Below are positions 1 through 4,931 of a stretch of 6,255 nt of DNA, in pieces. Below the pieces are notes generated by a model, which was given only the letters and a program-made list of their open reading frames with translations, ran no database searches and was not told where the DNA came from. Both the position numbers and the translations under genes were made by a program. Origin of the DNA: an uncultured Prevotellaceae bacterium (lineage in GTDB: Bacteria; Bacteroidota; Bacteroidia; Bacteroidales; Bacteroidaceae); assembly GCA_902477365.1 (NCBI GenBank), contig CABSGW010000159.1, positions 1 to 6,255 on the forward strand. Reading direction: 5' to 3'. The first letter of the stretch is position 1. Every line of letters begins with the position of its first letter.

Positions 1-87
1 GGGCAGGGTTGTGGTCGTGATGTGATAGAGCAGGTGCTTCGGGCACAAGGGAAATGGGTTATGAACAAAAAAGCATTTGGATGGTAA
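1..87 (+). CDS. kdsC: KdsC, 3-deoxy-D-manno-octulosonate 8-phosphate phosphatase (C-terminal end only)
   Basis: Only the last 28 codons are inside the window; the gene enters from the left in frame 1 and stops with TAA at 85-87. The readable tail contains GRDVIEQVLRAQGKW and ends in KKAFGW. The RDVIEQVLRAQGKW segment resembles the C-terminal helix of KdsC, a HAD-superfamily phosphatase that removes phosphate from Kdo-8-P in the cytoplasm during synthesis of the LPS inner-core sugar Kdo. The catalytic HAD motifs lie outside the window, so the call rests on this short tail and on the close coupling to maf, an arrangement I recall from Bacteroides genomes. The maf start codon at 81 lies inside this gene, giving a 7-base overlap (ATGGTAA) and suggesting translational coupling. 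Another HAD IIIA phosphatase cannot be fully excluded. Confidence 0.72.
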   Translation, partial: GQGCGRDVIEQVLRAQGKWVMNKKAFGW

Positions 88-674
88 GGTTTCCGTTATC
101 AAATTTAGAGAAATATCGGGTGGTGTTGGCCAGTAACTCACCACGCCGTAAAGAGTTGTTGAGTGGCCTGGGTATAACATTTGAAGTGCGTGTGCTGCAA
201 GGTATTGACGAGTCCTATCCAGCCCACTTGTGTGGAGAGGATATTCCGATTCATATTGCAGGGGCCAAGGCACGTGCTTATATGGATACGTTGGCACCCA
301 ATGAGTTGCTGATAACTGCCGATACGGTGGTGTGTAAGGATGGGGCTGTGTTGGGCAAACCGAGCAATGCTACTGAGGCCCACGACATGTTGCGTGACTT
401 GTCCGGGCAGTTACATCAGGTTATAACCGGAGTGTCGTTATCCACAACGCGAGAGCAGCGTTGTTTTGCTGTAACCAGCGAGGTACGTTTCGATCCTTTG
501 AGCGATGAAGAGATCGATTATTATGTGCATCATTATCGTCCTTTTGACAAAGCTGGTGCATATGGCATTCAGGAATGGATCGGCATGATTGCGGTGAAAG
601 AACTGCGTGGCAGTTTCTTTAATGTGATGGGGCTTCCGGTGCAAAGGCTGTATCAGGAATTAAGAACCTTTTAA
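81..674 (+). CDS. maf: Maf family nucleotide pyrophosphatase (dTTPase/UTPase type)
   Basis: A 197-residue cytoplasmic nucleotide pyrophosphatase of the Maf/HAM1 fold. The family hydrolyses nucleoside triphosphates, often dTTP, UTP or modified pyrimidines, to monophosphate and pyrophosphate, and is linked to house-cleaning and to cell division. Visible family motifs are ASNSPRR at residues 17-23 (nucleotide-binding loop), DESYP at 43-47, ADTVV at 80-84 with the likely catalytic Asp81, LGKP at 91-94, HQVITG at 112-117, DKAGAYGIQ at 156-164 and GSFFNVMGLP at 177-186. The DKAGAYGIQ form fits the YhdE-like branch. The frame is open back to an ATG at 54, but I chose the ATG at 81: it puts the ASNSPRR motif at the usual distance from the N-terminus and gives the normal family length. 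It overlaps the kdsC stop by 7 bases, and the next gene follows after 11 bases, so the three are probably cotranscribed. Confidence 0.93.
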   Translation: MVRFPLSNLEKYRVVLASNSPRRKELLSGLGITFEVRVLQGIDESYPAHLCGEDIPIHIAGAKARAYMDTLAPNELLITADTVVCKDGAVLGKPSNATEAHDMLRDLSGQLHQVITGVSLSTTREQRCFAVTSEVRFDPLSDEEIDYYVHHYRPFDKAGAYGIQEWIGMIAVKELRGSFFNVMGLPVQRLYQELRTF

Positions 675-685
675 AAGAATATATC

Positions 686-1300
686 ATGTTACTTAAGTTG
701 TATGAGAAAAACAATAATCCAGCTGATCTGCAACGAATTGTCGATTTGCTGAACGACGGAGGTATTTTGATTTATCCCACTGACACCATGTATGCTATCG
801 GTTGTCACGGGCTAAAGAACAATGCCGTGGAGCGTATCTGTAAAATCAAAGGGATTGACCCTATGAAGCATCGCTTTTCGTTGATTTGCTATGACTTGAG
901 TTCCATTAGCGAATATGCTAAGATAGACAATCGTGTGTTCAAGTTGATGAAACAGTATCTTCCAGGGCCTTTCACGTTTATCTTGGAGGGTACGAACCGG
1001 TTACCTAAGGTTTTTCGTAACCGAAAGGAGATAGGAGTCCGGATGCCGGACAATGGCATCATCCGTGAGATAGCACGTATGCTTGATGCACCTTTGTTGA
1101 CTACCAGTTTGCCTTTGCAGGAAACAGATGAGCCGGAATATGCTACAGATCCAGAGTTGATTGATGAAAAGTTCGGTAGCAGGGTTGATATGGTGATAGA
1201 TGGCGGATGGGGTACTGTGGAGTTATCTACGATTGTAGATTGTACGGGTGGAGAAGCAACGGTTGTTCGTCAAGGAAAAGGCGAGTTTTACGATGAATAG
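686..1300 (+). CDS. yciO: YciO-branch protein of the Sua5/YrdC/YciO family
   Basis: A 204-residue single-domain protein with the YrdC fold. TsaC/Sua5 members make threonylcarbamoyl-AMP from threonine, bicarbonate and ATP for the t6A modification of tRNA; automated annotation would probably use that name here. Family features are PTDT at residues 31-34, KHR at 61-63 (the KxR motif), LPGPFTFIL at 92-100 and VRMPD at 118-122. The SxN motif of true TsaC/Sua5 enzymes is absent: the aligned segment reads TTSLP at 139-143. That change, the phrase AVERICKIK at 47-55, and the tail VDMVIDGGWGTVELSTIVD resemble E. coli YciO, which does not replace TsaC as far as I recall. No C-terminal Sua5 domain is present. 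The role is therefore probably related to threonylcarbamoyl-AMP but not proven to be its synthesis. The gene lies 11 bases after maf and 21 bases before the lipoprotein gene, consistent with one operon. Confidence 0.87.
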   Translation: MLLKLYEKNNNPADLQRIVDLLNDGGILIYPTDTMYAIGCHGLKNNAVERICKIKGIDPMKHRFSLICYDLSSISEYAKIDNRVFKLMKQYLPGPFTFILEGTNRLPKVFRNRKEIGVRMPDNGIIREIARMLDAPLLTTSLPLQETDEPEYATDPELIDEKFGSRVDMVIDGGWGTVELSTIVDCTGGEATVVRQGKGEFYDE

Positions 1301-1321
1301 TGATAATCAATAAACAAAATA

Positions 1322-1795
1322 ATGATGAAAATTAAAGTGATTGGACGAAATTTAATGCTGCTTGCGGGAGTCCTTCTTTTTACCGTTTCCTGTTCCGACG
1401 ATGAGGATTATAACTCGCGTTTGCCGGAGTTTGCCGGGTTGAATACGAATCCGGAAGTTGTAACTGTGAATGGCGACTCAGTGGTAGTTGAAATTCCGGT
1501 GAGTAAAGGTGGTCGATATGTTAGTTGTTCATCTTCAACGTGGACAATAACCCCTTCTGTTGGAGATATTGTGGGGCAGAAGAGTGATCCGCTTGATCGG
1601 ACTAATCCTACCTGTCGTTTTGCTGCTCCTACATCGCGTGGACAGTACGAAATTCGCTATGAAGCCAAATATACCATTTCGGGACAGGGGAAAAATACAT
1701 CGTGGTCTGTACCTTTTAGTGGTGGGCGTGTAAGTTACGAAATGGGTTCTTTGTTTGGTAAGATAATAGTAACCAAAACAATCAAAGTGCAATAA
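1322..1795 (+). CDS. Small putative surface-exposed lipoprotein, function unknown
   Basis: A 157-residue protein I do not recognise as a named family. A basic N-terminus (KIKVIGRN) and hydrophobic stretch LMLLAGVLLFTV run into SC at residues 23-24, a relaxed lipobox with Cys24 as the probable lipidated residue. The next residues, SDDED, match the acidic lipoprotein export signal known in Bacteroidetes (S-D-D-rich right after the cysteine in B. fragilis), which directs lipoproteins to the cell surface. The remainder is rich in alternating beta-strand patterns (VVVEIPV at 54-60, GQYEIRYEAKYTI at 107-119, GKIIVTKTIKV at 146-156), suggesting a beta-sandwich; Cys69 and Cys98 could form a disulfide. 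Two adjacent ATGs (1322, 1325) could each start it. It follows the yciO-type gene by 21 bases and is the last gene before a terminator, so it is probably cotranscribed with the housekeeping genes upstream. The lipoprotein call is firm; no function can be given. Confidence 0.82.
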   Translation: MMKIKVIGRNLMLLAGVLLFTVSCSDDEDYNSRLPEFAGLNTNPEVVTVNGDSVVVEIPVSKGGRYVSCSSSTWTITPSVGDIVGQKSDPLDRTNPTCRFAAPTSRGQYEIRYEAKYTISGQGKNTSWSVPFSGGRVSYEMGSLFGKIIVTKTIKVQ

Positions 1796-1820
1796 CAAGT
1801 ATTTATAGCTCATGGTTATG

Positions 1821-1866
1821 GCCCATTGTTCTATCTTGAAATAGGTGGAGCAATGGGCTTGTTTTG
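1821..1866 (+). terminator. Rho-independent-type terminator after the kdsC-maf-yciO-lipoprotein unit
   Basis: GCCCATTGTTCTATC (1821-1835) can pair with GGTGGAGCAATGGGC (1844-1858) as a 15-bp stem containing three G-U pairs, with an 8-base loop. The outer eight pairs are perfect and GC-rich at the base. A T-rich tract (TTGTTTT, 1859-1865) follows directly. It begins 25 bases after the lipoprotein stop codon, the expected place for ending this operon. Confidence 0.8.
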
Positions 1867-1993
1867 GCTGTATGGCTTGTTTTAAGTAGTCTGTTTGGTG
1901 GAATAAAGGAATACTTGTCAGAAAACTCTCGTTTTTTGCAAAGTTTATATCTTTTCTTTGTTGTTTTTTGATCGATTTGTCCGTGCTTTTCTT

Positions 1994-2001
1994 TAATTTT
2001 G
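1994..2001 (+). promoter_or_regulatory. Bacteroides-type -7 promoter element (TAATTTTG)
   Basis: TAATTTTG is an exact match to TAnnTTTG, the -7 element recognised by the Bacteroidetes primary sigma factor. It lies downstream of a terminator and 22 bases before the ATG of the DUF3472 gene. Transcription would begin near 2005 and leave a short leader containing the ribosome site. The -33 element is less clear: TTTG occurs at 1967-1970 (23 bases upstream, slightly long) and at 1976-1979 (14 bases, too short). The short motif can occur by chance in AT-rich DNA, but its position argues for function. Confidence 0.6.
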
Positions 2002-2010
2002 TACGGAAAA

Positions 2011-2018
2011 GAAGAAGG
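2011..2018 (+). promoter_or_regulatory. Ribosome binding site GAAGAAGG that favours the ATG at 2024
   Basis: A purine-rich GAAGAAGG ends five bases before the ATG at 2024. The in-frame TTG at 2021 would be only two bases from it, too close for normal initiation. This supports ATG 2024 as the start of the DUF3472 gene. Confidence 0.55.
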
Positions 2019-2023
2019 TCTTG

Positions 2024-3394
2024 ATGAAATATATGCATTTGTTTAAAATGGCTTGCACCAACAGGTTATCGCAATGGCAATATCTGCTGTTTGGTTTGTT
2101 ATTGGGAGTTGCTGGTGATGTTTCTGCACAAGAAGCACGATCGGAGTATCTGATTCCAATGGAAAGCAATACGTATCTGACAAAACAGGGAGCTGTGGCA
2201 AATGCCAATGCGAATAGACGTCAGGTGAAGGGTGATAAATCATTTGCCCGGGTAGGACGCGAAGGTTTAGTGTTCAATATCGATACGATAAGTGTTGGTT
2301 CTACGTTCTTTTATCTGAAGGAAGCGTCTTCTCCTCAATTGGAAATTTTGGTCAAGGGTTCTGCTACATTAGGGGTTACGTGTGGTTCGAAAACACATAG
2401 CGTAAAAGTGGATTCAAAAGACGACTGGAAACGTATCAAAGTAGGGCGGTTTGATATACCGAATGCCGGATATGTACGTGTGGACTTCAAATGTACAAGC
2501 CCTCATCCGGGTAGTTTTGTGATGGTGAAAAAGCTGTTTGTCTCAAACATTAGCCAAGAGCCGTTGTTTATTGCTGAAGGTTTCAGTTCTCATTTTGGAC
2601 GTAGAGGACCTTCTGTCCATTTGAACTACAGACTTCCCAATAAGGAAAATGTGGAATGGTTCTATAATGAAGTAACGGTTCCTGCCGAAGGAGATATTTC
2701 AGGAAGTTATTATTGTGCGCAAGGTTTTGATGGAGGTTATTTCGGCTTTCAGCATAATAGTGAAACCGAGCGTCGTGTGCTGTTTTCTATTTGGAGTCCG
2801 TTTGAAACACAAGATCCACGCAACATACCGGAAGCCGATCGTATTGTTGTGTTGAAACACGGAAATGATGTACATGTCGGAGAATTCGGAAATGAAGGAT
2901 CGGGTGGACAGACATTTCTGCGTTACAATTGGAAAGCGGGAAATACCTATCGTTTTTTGTTGCACGTGAAGCCAGTTGCTGATGATAAGACAATTTATAC
3001 GGCCTATTTCTATGCGCCGGAAGAAAATAAATGGATGCTGATTGCTTCAATGAGCCGTCCACGTACATCTGTATGGGTCAGGGGATCCTATTCTTTTGTT
3101 GAGAATTTCTCTCCCAACCAAGGACATGTGTCGCGAAGTGCTTACTTTGGCAATGCGTGGGCTTGTACGGATAAGGGTGTGTGGATGCCCATTACTCGTG
3201 CGCGTTTCTCAAACGACGATACGGGGAATAGAGGTATCCGTGTTGACTATTTGGGAGGAGTGGCTGATGAACATCGCTTCTTTTTGAAGATGGGCGGCTT
3301 CTTTGGCAATGGATCATCAGCAGAACGCAGTTTGGAAATTACCAATAGAGGGGCAGGACCTTATGTAGACTTGAAAAAATTACCTAACAAATAA
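2024..3394 (+). CDS. Secreted protein with DUF5077 and DUF3472 domains
   Basis: A 456-residue exported protein. The N-terminus has a hydrophobic core (YLLFGLLLGVAG, residues 20-31) and a likely signal peptidase I site after VSA (33-35), with QEARSEY beginning the mature protein. Residues about 41-175 fit DUF5077, a beta-rich domain usually found in front of DUF3472. Residues about 185-425 carry typical DUF3472 features: YYCAQGFDGGYFGFQ at 229-243, RRVLFSIWSPFET at 250-262, HVGEFGNEGSGGQ at 284-296, LRYNWKAG at 299-306 and ENFSPNQG at 360-367. There is no lipobox, so it is probably periplasmic or secreted. The biochemical role of these domains is unknown to me; the lectin-like beta-sandwich look suggests carbohydrate binding or processing, but this is inference. 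The start was set at ATG 2024 because of the ribosome site; later ATGs at 2033 and 2048 would still leave a signal peptide. It has its own promoter and lies 17 bases upstream of glmM. Confidence 0.88.
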   Translation: MKYMHLFKMACTNRLSQWQYLLFGLLLGVAGDVSAQEARSEYLIPMESNTYLTKQGAVANANANRRQVKGDKSFARVGREGLVFNIDTISVGSTFFYLKEASSPQLEILVKGSATLGVTCGSKTHSVKVDSKDDWKRIKVGRFDIPNAGYVRVDFKCTSPHPGSFVMVKKLFVSNISQEPLFIAEGFSSHFGRRGPSVHLNYRLPNKENVEWFYNEVTVPAEGDISGSYYCAQGFDGGYFGFQHNSETERRVLFSIWSPFETQDPRNIPEADRIVVLKHGNDVHVGEFGNEGSGGQTFLRYNWKAGNTYRFLLHVKPVADDKTIYTAYFYAPEENKWMLIASMSRPRTSVWVRGSYSFVENFSPNQGHVSRSAYFGNAWACTDKGVWMPITRARFSNDDTGNRGIRVDYLGGVADEHRFFLKMGGFFGNGSSAERSLEITNRGAGPYVDLKKLPNK

Positions 3395-3411
3395 ATATAA
3401 ACGGAATAAAT

Positions 3412-4800
3412 ATGACGTTAATCAAATCTATTTCGGGATTCCGCGGAACGATAGGCGGTAAACCGGGAGATATTCTCAGTCCATTGGACATTGTAAAATC
3501 TGTATCAGCATACGCCACGTTGCGTCGCCGCTCATGTACCTGCGGGAATAACAAGATAGTAGTCGGCCGGGACGCCCGCATTTCAGGAGAAATGGTTTCG
3601 CAAGTTGTTTGTGGAACACTGATGGGTATGGGATTTGATGTTGTAAATATTGGCTTGGCTTCTACTCCGACTACCGAGATTGCCGTGACAATGGAGAAAG
3701 CTTGTGGTGGAATTATTCTGACGGCAAGCCATAATCCGCGTCAGTGGAATGCGTTGAAGTTACTGAATGAAAACGGAGAGTTTTTGAATAAAGTAGAAGC
3801 TGAAGAGGTGGTACGCATTGCGGAATCTTGTGATTTTGATTATGCCGATGTAGATCATTTGGGCAAGTATATTGAAGATAACTCTTATGAGCAGAAGCAC
3901 ATCGATTTGGTAAAAGCATTGGATCTGGTCGATGTTGAAGCTATTAAAAATGCACAGTTCAGAGTTGCTGTTGATGCGGTGAATTCTGTTGGTGGAGTGA
4001 TTCTGCCTAAGTTGCTGGAGCAATTGGGCGTGAAAACCGTTACAGGTTTATTTATGGAACCGACAGGAGACTTCCAACACAATCCGGAACCCCTGGAGAA
4101 GAATCTGCAGGATATCAAGAAATTGATGGAGAAAGGTGAACACGATATTGCCTTTGTTGTAGATCCGGATGTTGATCGTTTGGCTCTTTTCTGTGAAGAC
4201 GGAAAGATGTATGGTGAGGAATATACATTGGTGACTGTTGCCGATTATATTTTGCAGCACACGCCTGGTAATACCGTTTCCAATCTGAGTTCAACACGTG
4301 CTTTGCGCGATGTAACAGAAAAATATGGTTGCTCATATAGCCCTTCGGCTGTAGGCGAGGTGAATGTGGTTACCAAGATGAAAGAAACCGGCGCTGTCAT
4401 TGGTGGCGAGGGCAATGGAGGTGTGATCTATCCGGCTGCGCATTATGGACGTGATGCTTTGGTTGGTATCGCGTTGATCTTGACTTACCTGGCAAAGAAG
4501 AAAATGAAGGCGAGCGAGTTGCGTGCAACTTATCCTCCTTATCAAATTGCTAAAAACAGGATAGATTTGCAGCCTGGTACAGATGTAGATGCAATCTTGT
4601 TGAAAGTTAAAGAAATGTATAGTAATGAGCAGGTGAATGATGTGGATGGAGTGAAAATAGACTTCCCTACAAAATGGGTTCATTTGCGCAAAAGTAATAC
4701 AGAGCCGATTATTCGTGTCTACTCAGAAGCGGCTACAATGGAAGAAGCTGATGAGTTAGGTAAGCAAATTATGGAAGTGGTATACTCCATGGTCAAGTAA
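3412..4800 (+). CDS. glmM: Phosphoglucosamine mutase GlmM (alpha-D-phosphohexomutase superfamily)
   Basis: A 462-residue cytoplasmic phosphohexomutase, of normal family length. GlmM converts glucosamine-6-phosphate to glucosamine-1-phosphate for UDP-GlcNAc, the precursor of peptidoglycan and lipid A. The four functional loops are all present: TASHNP at 104-109 with catalytic phosphoserine Ser106; the magnesium loop DPDVDR at 251-256; the sugar loop GGEGNGG at 331-337; and the phosphate loop RKSNTEPIIR at 426-435. GGEGNGG differs from the GEQSGH form of E. coli GlmM but is, from memory, what Bacteroides proteins have. Phosphomannomutase or phosphoglucomutase activity cannot be excluded from sequence alone. 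The N-terminal region reads RRRSCTCGNN at 38-47, a CxC pair I do not recall in Bacteroides homologues. No convincing promoter of its own is seen in the 17-base gap after the DUF3472 gene, so the two are probably cotranscribed. A strong terminator follows. Confidence 0.92.
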   Translation: MTLIKSISGFRGTIGGKPGDILSPLDIVKSVSAYATLRRRSCTCGNNKIVVGRDARISGEMVSQVVCGTLMGMGFDVVNIGLASTPTTEIAVTMEKACGGIILTASHNPRQWNALKLLNENGEFLNKVEAEEVVRIAESCDFDYADVDHLGKYIEDNSYEQKHIDLVKALDLVDVEAIKNAQFRVAVDAVNSVGGVILPKLLEQLGVKTVTGLFMEPTGDFQHNPEPLEKNLQDIKKLMEKGEHDIAFVVDPDVDRLALFCEDGKMYGEEYTLVTVADYILQHTPGNTVSNLSSTRALRDVTEKYGCSYSPSAVGEVNVVTKMKETGAVIGGEGNGGVIYPAAHYGRDALVGIALILTYLAKKKMKASELRATYPPYQIAKNRIDLQPGTDVDAILLKVKEMYSNEQVNDVDGVKIDFPTKWVHLRKSNTEPIIRVYSEAATMEEADELGKQIMEVVYSMVK

Positions 4801-4811
4801 ATATAAGATTG

Positions 4812-4819
4812 TAGATTTG
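4812..4819 (+). promoter_or_regulatory. Possible -7 element TAGATTTG between glmM and its terminator
   Basis: TAGATTTG matches TAnnTTTG exactly and begins 12 bases after the glmM stop. No TTG-type -33 element is visible at the expected distance, and transcription from here would meet the hairpin at 4841 almost at once. It could be chance, or the start of an attenuated leader for the sulfatase gene. Confidence 0.25.
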
Positions 4820-4840
4820 TTTTATAAACTCTTAGACCTA

Positions 4841-4893
4841 AAAGACCTGTATCGTTTGTTGAAAAGGCAAACGTGCAGGTCTTTGTTGTTTTT
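4841..4893 (+). terminator. Strong rho-independent-type terminator after glmM
   Basis: AAAGACCTG (4841-4849) pairs perfectly with CAGGTCTTT (4876-4884). Inside it, after a small internal loop, CGTTTG (4853-4858) pairs with CAAACG (4868-4873), leaving a 9-base loop. The right arm runs into a T-rich tract ending TTTTT at 4889-4893. It lies 40 bases after the glmM stop and 38 bases before the sulfatase start, separating the two units. The flanking A and T runs could also let it work on the minus strand. Confidence 0.85.
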
Positions 4894-4931
4894 GGCTTAA
4901 GGAAGTATCATAAAAGCTCATTAGGATCATC

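Noticed and set aside
54..80. Upstream ATG at 54 as the maf start
   Set aside because: It would add nine residues that match no Maf family N-terminus and lengthen the overlap with kdsC to 34 bases; ATG 81 gives the usual length and a short stop-start overlap.
1867..1990. Possible small RNA or short gene between the terminator and the promoter
   Set aside because: No ribosome site with a credible frame, no stable hairpin and no recognised RNA motif; it is AT-rich spacer as far as I can see.
2021..2023. TTG start for the DUF3472 gene
   Set aside because: An ATG follows immediately and is better spaced from the GAAGAAGG ribosome site.
1535..2038. Minus-strand reading frame across the lipoprotein 3' end and intergenic region
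   Set aside because: It is antisense to a clear lipoprotein gene, passes through the terminator hairpin, and its translation has no recognisable domain or sensible composition.
3366..3373. TAGACTTG as a glmM promoter -7 element
   Set aside because: One mismatch in the TTTG half, inside the preceding coding region, and the nearest upstream TTTG (3331-3334) is 31 bases away, too far.
4333..4683. Minus-strand frame of 116 codons opposite glmM
   Set aside because: It lies fully antisense to well-conserved GlmM motifs and has no plausible product.
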